Below, piece after piece: positions 36,797 through 46,473 of a stretch of DNA of 64,000 nucleotides (its first letter is position 1; every line of letters starts with the position of its first letter). A program made the translations under genes and the position numbers. The notes under the pieces were generated by a model. That model searched no databases, had not been told where the DNA came from, and was given only the letters and a program-made list of their open reading frames with translations. Source of the DNA: Gracilimonas tropica DSM 19535 (GTDB lineage Bacteria; Bacteroidota; Rhodothermia; Balneolales; Balneolaceae); NCBI RefSeq assembly GCF_000375425.1, contig NZ_AQXG01000003.1, positions 124,001-188,000 of the forward strand, in the 5' to 3' direction.

Positions 36797-38821
36797 TCAC
36801 TCTTCAAGCAGGTTTTCATTGCCGTCCGGGAGCTGCTGGCGATCTTGCTCTTCTTCAACCAGCTTCCATTGTTCAGTTAATTTTTCATTCATGTCTTCCA
36901 GGAAGCGAGACGGTTGTGTAAAATAATCCCCATAAACAGATTGTGCCAATACCGGATAACTGAAATACAGCATTTCCTGAGCCCTGGTTGCAGCGACATA
37001 TAATAGTCTTAATTCTTCATCCAATTGTTTTTCATCATCCACAGAGTATGCGGATGGAATGATACCATCAAGGCACTGTATGATAAAAACTTGTTTCCAT
37101 TCAAGTCCTTTTGCTGAGTGAATGGTACTAAGGATAAGCGGAGCCTCTTCCCTGGTTTTTTGTTCGGTATCAACTGCTGTGGCGGTAATAGGATCCAAAG
37201 CGAGTTCTTCCAACATTTTGGGAAGGGAAATAAAGCTATCTGATACATTAATAAAAGCTTCTAAGTCTTTAAGCCGCTTTGGGTAATCATCATATCGTGA
37301 CTTACAAAAATCGCGGTAATAATCCACGATCAATTCCACAACTTTAGACACAGAGTGGTCATGTTCTTTCAGTTCAACAAGTAATTCACTCAGTACTTTC
37401 AATTGATCAATGTAAGCCTTGCTTGTTGTATCCGAAAGGTCAAGTTGGTAAGGATTTTTGGCCAGCCGTATCCATTCGAAAAGGTCTTGGGCCGTTTTTG
37501 GACCAATACCATCCAGAAGCATTAATACCCGATTCCAGGCAATGGTATCCATTGGATTAACTAACACCCGAATATGAGCCAAAACATCTTTGATATGAGC
37601 AGCTTCCGTAAATTTCTGTCCACCATACTTTACAAATGGAATGTTTTTACGGTTCAATTCCACTTCCAGGTCAAACGAATCCCGACCATTTCTGAACAAT
37701 ATGGCCATTTCGTTCAGGTCCATTCCCTGCTCCCGAAGCTGAAGCACTACTTGCGTTATAAATCGACTTTGTTCGTGTTCGCTTGATGTTTGCACTAACG
37801 CCGGCAATTCTCCCTGAGAGTTTTTTGAATAAAGTTGCTTATCAAATTTAAAATTTGCCTGTTTAAGGAGGTTATTCGCAACTTCAAGGATCTCCGGTGT
37901 AGAGCGATAATTTTCTTCCAGCTTAATGAGTTTTGTACCTCCAAAACGATTTGGAAAATCCATGATGTTTTGATGATCGGCTCCTCTAAACGAATAGATA
38001 CTTTGAGCATCATCTCCCACAGCCATCACATTTCGATGAACACTCGAAAAAAGTTCGGTTAATTCAGCCTGAAGTTTGTTGGTGTCCTGGAATTCATCCA
38101 CCATTACATGCTGGTTTTTCGAAGCTACTTTAATTCTTATATCATCATGCTGTACAAGCATTTCTCGGGTTTTTATAAGAAGATCGTCAAAGTCCATGAC
38201 GAAGTTTTTCTCCTTATAATCTTCATATCCTTCTGCCACTTTAAGGATCTTCTCTTCTTGTTCCAAAAACTGTGGATATTCTTCCTGCAAAACGATCCGA
38301 AGATCCAGATTTTTATTCTTACAGGAGCTGATGATATTTAACAGCGTATTCTTATTCGGAAATCGCTTTTTCTTCTTGTGAAGATCGAGTTGCGTACGCA
38401 CAAATTGAATAACTTCCAACGCATCAGCCGTATCAATGATGGTGAAGTTTGAAGGGTATCCAATCGCATCAGAATAACGATGAAGCAGCATGCTGCAATA
38501 AAAATGGAAGGTACCTCCCTGCACTTGCTTGCAGCGCTCATCCAAAATTTTGCTAGCGCGATTCAGCATCTCTTTGGCCGCACGACGTGTGAATGTGAGC
38601 AGTAAAATATTCGATGGGTTCACCCCACTTTCAACAAGCCTTGCTACTCTATGGACCAATGTTCGGGTTTTACCGGTTCCCGCTCCTGCTACCACCAAAG
38701 CCGGGCCATTATCATGGAATACAGCATCCAATTGCTTCGTATTGAGCAGATCGGCATATGGTATGGTATAGTCTTCGGGACGTTTGCGCGGTTCTTCTTT
38801 TTGTAGAACAAATTTTTTCAT
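36797..38821 (-). CDS. UvrD/PcrA-type ATP-dependent DNA helicase
   Basis: 674 residues from the ATG at 38821 (MKKFVLQK); a start five codons upstream is possible. Superfamily 1A motifs are in order: Q motif LNTKQLDAV, Walker A AGAGTGKT, DEFQDTN (motif II), GDDAQSIYSFRGAD (III), ENYRST, TIHSAKGLEW (V) and LLYVAATRA (VI). It unwinds DNA 3' to 5' in repair or replication restart. Slightly shorter than typical PcrA. Confidence 0.9.
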   Translation of the reverse strand: MKKFVLQKEEPRKRPEDYTIPYADLLNTKQLDAVFHDNGPALVVAGAGTGKTRTLVHRVARLVESGVNPSNILLLTFTRRAAKEMLNRASKILDERCKQVQGGTFHFYCSMLLHRYSDAIGYPSNFTIIDTADALEVIQFVRTQLDLHKKKKRFPNKNTLLNIISSCKNKNLDLRIVLQEEYPQFLEQEEKILKVAEGYEDYKEKNFVMDFDDLLIKTREMLVQHDDIRIKVASKNQHVMVDEFQDTNKLQAELTELFSSVHRNVMAVGDDAQSIYSFRGADHQNIMDFPNRFGGTKLIKLEENYRSTPEILEVANNLLKQANFKFDKQLYSKNSQGELPALVQTSSEHEQSRFITQVVLQLREQGMDLNEMAILFRNGRDSFDLEVELNRKNIPFVKYGGQKFTEAAHIKDVLAHIRVLVNPMDTIAWNRVLMLLDGIGPKTAQDLFEWIRLAKNPYQLDLSDTTSKAYIDQLKVLSELLVELKEHDHSVSKVVELIVDYYRDFCKSRYDDYPKRLKDLEAFINVSDSFISLPKMLEELALDPITATAVDTEQKTREEAPLILSTIHSAKGLEWKQVFIIQCLDGIIPSAYSVDDEKQLDEELRLLYVAATRAQEMLYFSYPVLAQSVYGDYFTQPSRFLEDMNEKLTEQWKLVEEEQDRQQLPDGNENLLEE

Positions 38822-39126
38822 GCCGAAAGATACCAATCTGTTGTAGTATGTAAAAATTATGTATTAAAGTATTATGGAGGAATGCAGGTCGACCAGCTTG
38901 TTCGAATAATATGTTTTAAGGAAAACATTCTAAAATTGTGGCCAAACCCATTGTAACTCTTTCTTATTTAAAGCTAATTCAATTTTCAAACTCTGCAGCA
39001 TGATGAATTAAGGTGATATCTCACTCCAACAGAAATCCATCACTTTTCTTCTTTCCTTTTCTCCTGCTTGGCTGATATATTCCACCTCGAAAATCTTAAG
39101 GTTCAAACCAGAATTTAAAATAGTTA
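38822..39126. other. 305-base spacer between divergent helicase and thymidine kinase genes
   Basis: No gene or RNA is evident. The only clear structure is a small hairpin at 38911-38928, ATGTTTT/AAAACAT around AAGG, which could be an operator for either gene. I could not place convincing promoters. Confidence 0.45.
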
Positions 39127-39807
39127 ATGATCAACGAACCTTCGTTAGCACCCAGGGAATTTGGCTGGATTGAGGTCGTTTGCGGCGGTATGTTTAGCGG
39201 CAAAACCGAAGAACTAATCCGCAGAGCCAAACGCGCACATATTGCAGGACAAAAAGTTGTAGTTGTTAAGCCCGCGCTTGATAAAAGATACAGTGAAGAT
39301 GAGGTAGTTTCTCATAACGAAACGGCACTGCCAAGCATTTTGGTAGATACAGCCGATCAGATCGTGCTTTTAACGGGAGATGCAAAAGTGGTTTGCATTG
39401 ATGAAGCCCAGTTTTTTGATGACCGGGTTGTGGATGTAGCCAATACCCTTGCCAACGATGGCAAAAGAGTGATCGTAGCCGGGTTGGATATGGATTTTAC
39501 CGGCAAACCCTTTGGCCCTATGCCCTACCTGCTTGCTATCGCCGAGTACGTCACCAAACTTCATGCGGTATGCGCTGAAAGTGGCACGATGGCTCACTAC
39601 TCGCAACGCGTTGTTGAAAAAGAAGGTCAGGTTTTAGTGGGTGAATACGATGCCTACGAACCCCGCGCCCGACACTGTTTCCGCCCACCGGTTGACAAAA
39701 GACGGGGACGGCCTATCACCCCATTTAAGAATATAGCTTCCTCCTCAGAAAACACCGAGGACCAGAAACAAAAACAAACAGAAGAAACAAAAACAGAGCA
39801 CACCTAA
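39127..39807 (+). CDS. tdk: thymidine kinase
   Basis: 226 residues. Phosphorylates thymidine for salvage. Walker A GGMFSGKT at 20-27, Walker B-type DEAQFF at 92-97, and the lasso region [13 protein letters not shown]. The C-terminal zinc site normally built from two CxxC pairs is degraded: Cys149 pairs with Ser152, and Ala181 with Cys184. The last 30 residues are a polar tail rich in Glu and Lys. The stop overlaps the nucleoside transporter start by one base, so the two act together in salvage. Confidence 0.93.
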   Translation: MINEPSLAPREFGWIEVVCGGMFSGKTEELIRRAKRAHIAGQKVVVVKPALDKRYSEDEVVSHNETALPSILVDTADQIVLLTGDAKVVCIDEAQFFDDRVVDVANTLANDGKRVIVAGLDMDFTGKPFGPMPYLLAIAEYVTKLHAVCAESGTMAHYSQRVVEKEGQVLVGEYDAYEPRARHCFRPPVDKRRGRPITPFKNIASSSENTEDQKQKQTEETKTEHT

Positions 39808-41135
39808 TGGATATAATACGAGGGATCATCGGTATCGTAAGCCTGTTGGGGCTTGCCTTTATTTTCAGCAATAACAAACGCAACATAAACTGGAAATTAG
39901 TTGCCATTGGGGTCGGGTTTCAGTTTTTGCTTGCCATCTTCATACTCAAAGCTGATGTACTTGCAGCATTTTGGGCACCATTGGGCTGGCCTATGGTGGC
40001 CTTCAAGCAAGTAGCAAGCTTCTTCGTAGTAGTATTGAACTATACCACAGAAGGAGCTTCTTTTATATTTGGCCGGTTAGGTAAAGGTCCTGAAAGTCCG
40101 GATAGCCTTGGTGTATTCTTTGCATTTCAGGTATTACCTACCATTGTTTTCTTTGCATCCCTCACGGCTATACTATACCATTATGGAATTCTCCAATTTG
40201 TAGTAAAAATGGTTTCCAAGGCCATTCAAAAACTTTTGGGTACATCCGGAGCAGAGACTTTGTCAGTTGTTTCTAACATTTTTGTAGGACAAACAGAAGC
40301 TCCACTCGTCATCAAACCCTTTATTGAGAAATTGACCAAATCGGAGTTGATGGTGGTAATGACCGGAGGTATGGCGACCATTGCCGGAGGTGTGATGGCT
40401 GCTTATGTAGCTATGTTGGGTACTCCGTTTGCTGAAGCAAATGGCTTGGAAATAGCAGTAGCCCAACAGTTGTTTGCAGAACGCCTTTTGGGAGCCAGTT
40501 TGATGGCAGCACCCGCTGCTTTGGTCATCGCAAAGATCTTATATCCTGAAGATGGTGAACCAGTTACCAAAGGGGATGTTTCCATGCATGTGGAACAAAC
40601 CGATGCCAATGGAATTGATGCCGCTGCAAGTGGCGCAAGTGTTGGTCTTAAGTTAGCTGCAAATGTCGGTGCTATGTTATTGGCCTTCATTGCTTTGCTT
40701 GCCATGTTAAATGGAATTTTAGGCTGGGGAAGCGACCTGCTGGGCATCAGTTCTTTACTGGGGGAAAGCCTTACAATCGAAATGGTTTTGGGATGGGTTT
40801 TTGCCCCTATCGCCTGGCTGATTGGAGTCCCCTGGAGTGATGCTGTTAATATGGGATCGATGTTGGGTACTAAAATCGTATTAAACGAGTTTGTAGCATA
40901 TCTGCAATTAGCCGAACAGGTAAGTGCAGCTTCCATCTCGCCCAAAACCATTGCAATGGCAACTTTTGCTTTATGTGGCTTTGCTAACTTATCTTCTATT
41001 GCCATTCAGATCGGCGGAATAGGCGGACTTGCACCGAGCAGGAAATCAGATCTGGCTAAATTTGGTATTAAAGCAGTTTTTGCAGGCACCTTAGCTAACC
41101 TGATGACAGCTACCTTTGCCGGAATGTTATTTTAA
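39807..41135 (+). CDS. concentrative nucleoside transporter (NupC/CNT family)
   Basis: 442 residues, about ten hydrophobic segments. [14 protein letters not shown] and [17 protein letters not shown] are the family signatures, and the C-terminal [16 protein letters not shown] is typical. A cation-coupled importer of nucleosides in the inner membrane. Directly coupled to thymidine kinase by a TAATG overlap. Confidence 0.93.
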   Translation: MDIIRGIIGIVSLLGLAFIFSNNKRNINWKLVAIGVGFQFLLAIFILKADVLAAFWAPLGWPMVAFKQVASFFVVVLNYTTEGASFIFGRLGKGPESPDSLGVFFAFQVLPTIVFFASLTAILYHYGILQFVVKMVSKAIQKLLGTSGAETLSVVSNIFVGQTEAPLVIKPFIEKLTKSELMVVMTGGMATIAGGVMAAYVAMLGTPFAEANGLEIAVAQQLFAERLLGASLMAAPAALVIAKILYPEDGEPVTKGDVSMHVEQTDANGIDAAASGASVGLKLAANVGAMLLAFIALLAMLNGILGWGSDLLGISSLLGESLTIEMVLGWVFAPIAWLIGVPWSDAVNMGSMLGTKIVLNEFVAYLQLAEQVSAASISPKTIAMATFALCGFANLSSIAIQIGGIGGLAPSRKSDLAKFGIKAVFAGTLANLMTATFAGMLF

Positions 41136-41174
41136 CAAAAATCAGAATTATCAATCATCAAGAAACAAATACAT

Positions 41175-43127
41175 ATGAACCTCGCAATGGTGAACACTTC
41201 TAAATTTCTCATTTTAGGTTCCCTTCTTTTCTTACTGACCCCAAAGCTTTCATTGGGGCAATCTAATGCGAACCAGATAATTGTTGGTGAAGTTGGAAAT
41301 GCTGATGTTACTTTTTCTGAACTTCAGGAAAACTATACGCAAGGCATGAATAGCGATGTACCGCTTGAAGAACTTCAGTCCTTTTTACCCATTTATCTTG
41401 ATTATAAAGCAAAATTATTGGCTGCAAAAGATCAAGGGTACTATGATGACTCGACCCTGGTTGTTGAGCACAATAATTATGTGAAACAGGCAGCCTATGC
41501 CTGGTGGCTCGAAAAAGAGATCAAACCTTCTGCTTTTGAAACCTTTAAGGAAAGATCTGAAGTAGAATTAAAACCCTATCATGTACTCATTGCCTTAGAT
41601 GAAAACGCAACCGAACAGCAGATCAACGATGCTATTGCGAAGTTAGAGATGGCAAGAACGGAGATTCAGCAAGGCGTTCCCTTAAAAGAAGTAGATCAAA
41701 AATATTCAACAAAAAGAGGCGGAAGAAGCATGGGCGGAGATATTCCCTGGATATCTGCCGGACGTACGGTTCAGCCTTTTGAAGATACTCTGTATGGGAT
41801 GGACGTTGGGGAAGTCTCTAAGCCATTTAGAACTCAGTTTGGTTATCACATTGCCGTACTTCAGGATAAAAGAGAACGTAAACCCGCACGCTTGACAAGC
41901 CACATTTATGTACGCGGGACCGGCGATAGTACTTCTTATGATAAAATCCATGAAGCTTATGACATGCTGGAAAGAGGACGTTTGTGGAGTGAGGTAGTTC
42001 CAAATTACTCAGAAGACGGTGCTTCCGTCAGGAATAATGGCCGTATTGGCTGGGTAAGTTATCAGTCTAATTTTGCTATGGATTTTGTGGATGCCGTTAT
42101 GCAACAGGATCCAGATCAAGCTTTTTCAGAACCGGTTCAAACCAATTATGGATACCATATATTCAAAATTGACTCAGTTGAAAGTTATGCTACTGAAGCA
42201 GAAAAAGACAAAGCTTTGATGAGCAGGCTTCAGGATACTCCATATTATCAAGAGAATAATCAATTTGTCATAGATTACCTGGTCGATAATTATGGAACCG
42301 AGAGCAATAGCTCGTTCTTAAATCAGTATGAAGCGTGGCTATTAGGGAAGGATTCTACGGCCCTGGCCGATCTTTCATTCCCGGCAGATCTTACAGATGC
42401 GGTTGTATTTTCCTTTTCAGGGAATAAATATAACTTAAACGACTTCCACTCCTACCTTCAGGATCGGTTTGGAGATCGTTTGGCTATTAATTATCGGGAA
42501 AACTGGTTTGAAAATTTCAAAAGATTCGAAGCTGATAAGAACCTCATCAACCTTACCTTAGATCGATATCCTCAGTTTGAAGATCAATCAGAAAATTATC
42601 TGAATGGGCTGGTGGTGTATAACATAAACGAAGACTATGTATGGAGTGCGGCAACCGTTGATACTTCCCGCTTGCGAAGTATCTATCAAAATAACCTGGA
42701 TAATTACCGTTATAAAGAGCGTCCTTTTTATTATCTGGTTACAGCACGCCATGACAGTACTTTGAAGGAGGCTATTTCTTTTGTGAATGAGGGTGGAGAA
42801 CTAGACAGCCTTTCTTCAAAAATTGCCAACCTTGGAGTCTCCAGCGATTCAACAAGCGGCTATTCCGAGCCTCCCTTCGATCGGCTTCAAGGTATGGATG
42901 AAAATTCTTTTTCTGAGATCTTCGAGTACAATAACCGAAAAGCCGTATTTTGGTTAGAGGATATTCTTCCTGCCCGTAACATGACTTTTGAAGAAGCTTT
43001 CAACCGTTTGCTTTCCGAATTTCAGCCACAACGGGAACAAGAATGGCTGGAAGAACTCAGAGAAACCTACAATGTGAAGGTATATCCTGAAAAATTAAAA
43101 GAAGCCTATCAAAGAAGCAGTCGTTAA
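41175..43127 (+). CDS. periplasmic peptidyl-prolyl isomerase with two parvulin domains
   Basis: 650 residues. Signal peptide ending near LSLGQS. After an N-terminal helical chaperone region come two parvulin (PpiC) domains: HVLIALDEN ... YSTKRGGRSMGGDIPW ... FGYHIAVLQ, and SHIYVRG ... YSEDGASVRNNGRIGWV ... YGYHIFKID. It probably helps folding of outer-membrane proteins. First of three consecutive isomerase genes, with the next starting immediately after its stop. Confidence 0.87.
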   Translation: MNLAMVNTSKFLILGSLLFLLTPKLSLGQSNANQIIVGEVGNADVTFSELQENYTQGMNSDVPLEELQSFLPIYLDYKAKLLAAKDQGYYDDSTLVVEHNNYVKQAAYAWWLEKEIKPSAFETFKERSEVELKPYHVLIALDENATEQQINDAIAKLEMARTEIQQGVPLKEVDQKYSTKRGGRSMGGDIPWISAGRTVQPFEDTLYGMDVGEVSKPFRTQFGYHIAVLQDKRERKPARLTSHIYVRGTGDSTSYDKIHEAYDMLERGRLWSEVVPNYSEDGASVRNNGRIGWVSYQSNFAMDFVDAVMQQDPDQAFSEPVQTNYGYHIFKIDSVESYATEAEKDKALMSRLQDTPYYQENNQFVIDYLVDNYGTESNSSFLNQYEAWLLGKDSTALADLSFPADLTDAVVFSFSGNKYNLNDFHSYLQDRFGDRLAINYRENWFENFKRFEADKNLINLTLDRYPQFEDQSENYLNGLVVYNINEDYVWSAATVDTSRLRSIYQNNLDNYRYKERPFYYLVTARHDSTLKEAISFVNEGGELDSLSSKIANLGVSSDSTSGYSEPPFDRLQGMDENSFSEIFEYNNRKAVFWLEDILPARNMTFEEAFNRLLSEFQPQREQEWLEELRETYNVKVYPEKLKEAYQRSSR

Positions 43128-44042
43128 ATGATATACAGCAGGTTATTTATAACTTCCCTATTGGTAATGTTATTGGTTGCTGCGTGCAGTAAACCAAAAA
43201 AGACCGATACTACCGTTTTGGCTGAAGTCGGACCGACTCAGCTAACAACGGAGGAAGCATTACACCAAATACCTGCGGTTGTTCTACAATCAGACAGTCT
43301 CTCAGCGCTGCAACAATACCGTGATGATTGGATTCGAAGACAATTAATCTTGCAGGAAGCTGATCGCCTGAATTTCACCAGCCGGCCCGGTATGGAAGAA
43401 AAACTTCGCCGGATGCGAGAAGAATTTATCTTGCAACAGGTTCAGGATTATATCATCAGTGAATTTGAGGAGGATCTTTCCGTATCCGAACAGGAAGCCC
43501 GTGATTATTACCAGCAGCATAAAGACCGTTTTGTGCTTGATGAACGATATGTTCGATACCGGCACTTGGTTGCAGCATCCAATGCAGAAGCTGAAAGTGC
43601 AAAACGGGAACTAATGCAAGGCATTGACTGGGAAACGGTAGCTCGTAAATATTCAAAATATGCTGAGTTGAAAATTCGAGAATCGGAACGCTACTGGCCT
43701 ATTTCTGTTGCAGGAAGTGATATCAGGATGTTAAACCGATACCTGCAGATCATCGGCCCTTCTGAAATATCACCTACTTATAGAACCGGAGGTGAATATC
43801 ATTTTGTTCAACTCTTGGATGAGCGACCGGAAGGAGATCATCCCGACCTGGATTGGCTTATAGGACAGATCAAAGAATGGCTGACCCTGGAAAAAAGGAA
43901 AAGAGCTTTTAACACATATGTAAAGAATCTTTATCTTCAGGGGCAGGCGAATAATGAAATTAAAATTCATTCCGTTATTGACGGACAAACGAATCAAGCA
44001 GTCATGAAAACTGATACATTGAATACCCCTTATAATGAATAA
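43128..44042 (+). CDS. SurA/PrsA-like lipoprotein with degenerate parvulin domain
   Basis: 304 residues. Lipoprotein signal with VAACSKP (Cys20). An N-terminal SurA-like helical segment is followed by a parvulin-like region (YVRYRHLVAAS ... ARKYSKYAELKIRES ... EYHFVQLLD) that lacks the GG-x-G region and most active-site residues. It is probably a chaperone rather than an active isomerase. Abuts the first isomerase gene and overlaps the third by 8 bases. Confidence 0.75.
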   Translation: MIYSRLFITSLLVMLLVAACSKPKKTDTTVLAEVGPTQLTTEEALHQIPAVVLQSDSLSALQQYRDDWIRRQLILQEADRLNFTSRPGMEEKLRRMREEFILQQVQDYIISEFEEDLSVSEQEARDYYQQHKDRFVLDERYVRYRHLVAASNAEAESAKRELMQGIDWETVARKYSKYAELKIRESERYWPISVAGSDIRMLNRYLQIIGPSEISPTYRTGGEYHFVQLLDERPEGDHPDLDWLIGQIKEWLTLEKRKRAFNTYVKNLYLQGQANNEIKIHSVIDGQTNQAVMKTDTLNTPYNE

Positions 44043-45453
44043 AAACTATTTAGTACTTCCCCTCCTTTTTATTTTTGGCGTTTTAACAAATCAAAAAACT
44101 CTCGCACAGCAAAATCCACAGCTGGCAGATCAGATTGTGGCGCATGTGAATGAGAATATCATCCTTAAATCGGAGATCGACCAAAGTGTGGCCGATTATA
44201 TCCGACAAGCACAAGTATCCGGAGAGAATGTGGAATTCAGCAAAGACCTTTGGTATGCATTCCTGGAATCTGCGATCGATAATTATGTGCTGCTTGAGAA
44301 AGCACAAATTGATTCCATCACCGTTTCTGATGATGAAGTGAATGCAAGAATGGACTTAAGGATGCAGCAGTTGGTACAGCAAGCCGGAAGCGAACGGGCA
44401 CTGGAGCAAGCTTTTGGAAAATCCATTATACAGATCAAAGCGGATTTCAGAGAGCAGTTCCGTGAACAAATGATCACAAGTATGGTGCGGCAACAAAAAA
44501 TTCAGTCAATCGAGATAACACGTCCTGAAGTAAATGAATTCTTTGAGAGCATACCAACCGATTCCCTCCCAACCATTCCCGAACAAGTAGCTCTTTCACA
44601 GATCGTTATCATCCCTCCTGCTAAAAAAGATGCAGAAAAAGCGGCCCTTGAATTTGCCCAACAATTGAGAGACTCTATTATGACTCATGGAAAATCAATT
44701 GAAGAACTGGCTCGCCGATACAGTGATGACCCGGGGTCGGCTCAAAATGGCGGTAAACTACCTATGATGGGACTCAGTGAATTGGTTCCTGAATATTCTG
44801 CAGCTGCATCTGCTCTTAAGCCGGGAGGAATTTCTAAAGTAGTAAAAACCCAATTTGGCTATCACATCATTCGGTTAAATGAGCGGGTTGGCGATCAGAT
44901 CTCGACCAACCATATTTTGATCTCGATCGAGGATGATCAGGTAGATGAGCAATATGCTATAGATCGTTTAAACACTTTACGGGATAGTATTCTTGCTAAT
45001 CCTGACGTTAAGTTTGCCGATATCGCCCGTAAATTCAGTGAAGATCCGAATACAGCCAATCTTGGTGGTAAAGTTTTTGATCCACAATCCGGAGAGCGGC
45101 TGATTGCCCTTAACCGACTTGATCCTTCAATGTACCGCATCGTGTTGTTGATGGATGAAGAAGGAGCGATTTCTGAACCAAAACCGTTTACCCTTCAGCG
45201 TCAAAACAAAAAAGCATATCGAATTGTCCGTTTGGACCGGCAAATTCCGGAACATATTGCCAATTTGAAGCAAGACTATGAACGCATCAAGAATATAGCT
45301 TTGCAGCAAAAACAGTATGAGATCATGGATAAATGGATGAAGGAATTAAGGGAAACCGTGTATGTTGAGTACACGATCAAAGTTCCAGGAAAAGAAGAAA
45401 TTGAGGAAGTAATGCCTGAAGCTGTCCCTGCTGCAACGGAGGGTGCACAATGA
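44035..45453 (+). CDS. surA: SurA-type periplasmic chaperone
   Basis: 472 residues. Signal peptide ending near LAQQNP, SurA N-terminal domain (VAHVNENIILKSEID), then two parvulin domains: LSQIVIIPPAKKDAEKA ... YSDDPGSAQNGGKLPMM ... FGYHIIRLNER, and TNHILISIEDD ... FSEDPNTANLGGKVFD. This is the layout of SurA, which escorts outer-membrane proteins to the BAM complex. The ATGA overlap links it to the MoxR gene. Confidence 0.87.
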   Translation: MNKNYLVLPLLFIFGVLTNQKTLAQQNPQLADQIVAHVNENIILKSEIDQSVADYIRQAQVSGENVEFSKDLWYAFLESAIDNYVLLEKAQIDSITVSDDEVNARMDLRMQQLVQQAGSERALEQAFGKSIIQIKADFREQFREQMITSMVRQQKIQSIEITRPEVNEFFESIPTDSLPTIPEQVALSQIVIIPPAKKDAEKAALEFAQQLRDSIMTHGKSIEELARRYSDDPGSAQNGGKLPMMGLSELVPEYSAAASALKPGGISKVVKTQFGYHIIRLNERVGDQISTNHILISIEDDQVDEQYAIDRLNTLRDSILANPDVKFADIARKFSEDPNTANLGGKVFDPQSGERLIALNRLDPSMYRIVLLMDEEGAISEPKPFTLQRQNKKAYRIVRLDRQIPEHIANLKQDYERIKNIALQQKQYEIMDKWMKELRETVYVEYTIKVPGKEEIEEVMPEAVPAATEGAQ

Positions 45454-46448
45454 GTTCAACCTCTAATTCGACTGAGACGGTAAAACTTGCCGATGAATTT
45501 CACGCGGTTTTCCAACAGATCAAAACTGAGATTCATAAAGCCGTTATTGGACAAGATGATATCATTGATCTGCTTTTGATTAGTTTGTTTTCAAAAGGAC
45601 ATTGTGTCTTGATCGGTGTTCCCGGATTAGCTAAAACATTACTCATCAGAACGTTAGCTGATTCACTGAATCTTTCTTTTAATCGTATTCAGTTCACACC
45701 GGATCTTATGCCGGGTGATATTACCGGGACTGAAGTGATAGAAGAAAATAAAGACTCGGGGCGTAAAGAATTTACGTTCATAAAAGGTCCTGTTTTTGCG
45801 AATATCGTTCTGGCAGATGAGATTAATAGAACCCCTCCCAAAACACAGGCTGCGCTCCTCGAAGGTATGCAGGAATATCATGTGACCACGGGAGGGAAAA
45901 CGTATGACCTGGATCTTCCTTTCTTCGTTTTAGCTACCCAAAATCCGATTGAGCAAGAAGGGACTTACCCACTTCCCGAAGCACAGCTCGACCGTTTTAT
46001 GTTCAATATCTGGGTTGACTATCCTACTCTTGAAGAAGAAAAAGAGATCGTAAGTAAAACAACCGCGCACCAGGAATATAAAATTGAGCCTTTAGTGAGT
46101 AAAGAGAAACTCAAAGAATTGCAGAAATTGGTGCGGGAAGTTCCCGTTCCTGAAAGTGTTCTCGATTATGCCGTTGAATTGGTTTCCAAAACACGTCCGG
46201 GTTCAGACTTAGCTCCCGATTATATCAATAAATATATGAGTTGGGGAGCCGGTCCCAGGGCATCACAATATCTGATACTTGGCGGAAAAGCTCGTGCTCT
46301 TTCCAGGGGAAGATATCACGTAACGGAAGAAGACATCAAAGCTCTGTCTATCCCTGTACTTCGACACCGTATCGTTAATAATTACGCAGCAGAGGCTGAC
46401 GGCTTTACTACCGTAAAGCTAATCAATATGTTGATCGGCGAAGCTTAA
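45450..46448 (+). CDS. MoxR-family AAA+ ATPase
   Basis: 332 residues, normal. Walker A GVPGLAKT (56-63), Walker B ILADEINRTPPK-type segment followed by ALLEGMQE, sensor 1 ATQNP and arginine-finger region EAQLDRF. MoxR ATPases act as chaperones that mature metal or VWA-domain proteins, and a VWA gene follows 25 bases downstream. It overlaps surA by 4 bases. Confidence 0.92.
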   Translation: MSSTSNSTETVKLADEFHAVFQQIKTEIHKAVIGQDDIIDLLLISLFSKGHCVLIGVPGLAKTLLIRTLADSLNLSFNRIQFTPDLMPGDITGTEVIEENKDSGRKEFTFIKGPVFANIVLADEINRTPPKTQAALLEGMQEYHVTTGGKTYDLDLPFFVLATQNPIEQEGTYPLPEAQLDRFMFNIWVDYPTLEEEKEIVSKTTAHQEYKIEPLVSKEKLKELQKLVREVPVPESVLDYAVELVSKTRPGSDLAPDYINKYMSWGAGPRASQYLILGGKARALSRGRYHVTEEDIKALSIPVLRHRIVNNYAAEADGFTTVKLINMLIGEA

Positions 46449-46473
46449 TAGCCTATGCTAAACAGGATTTAAT

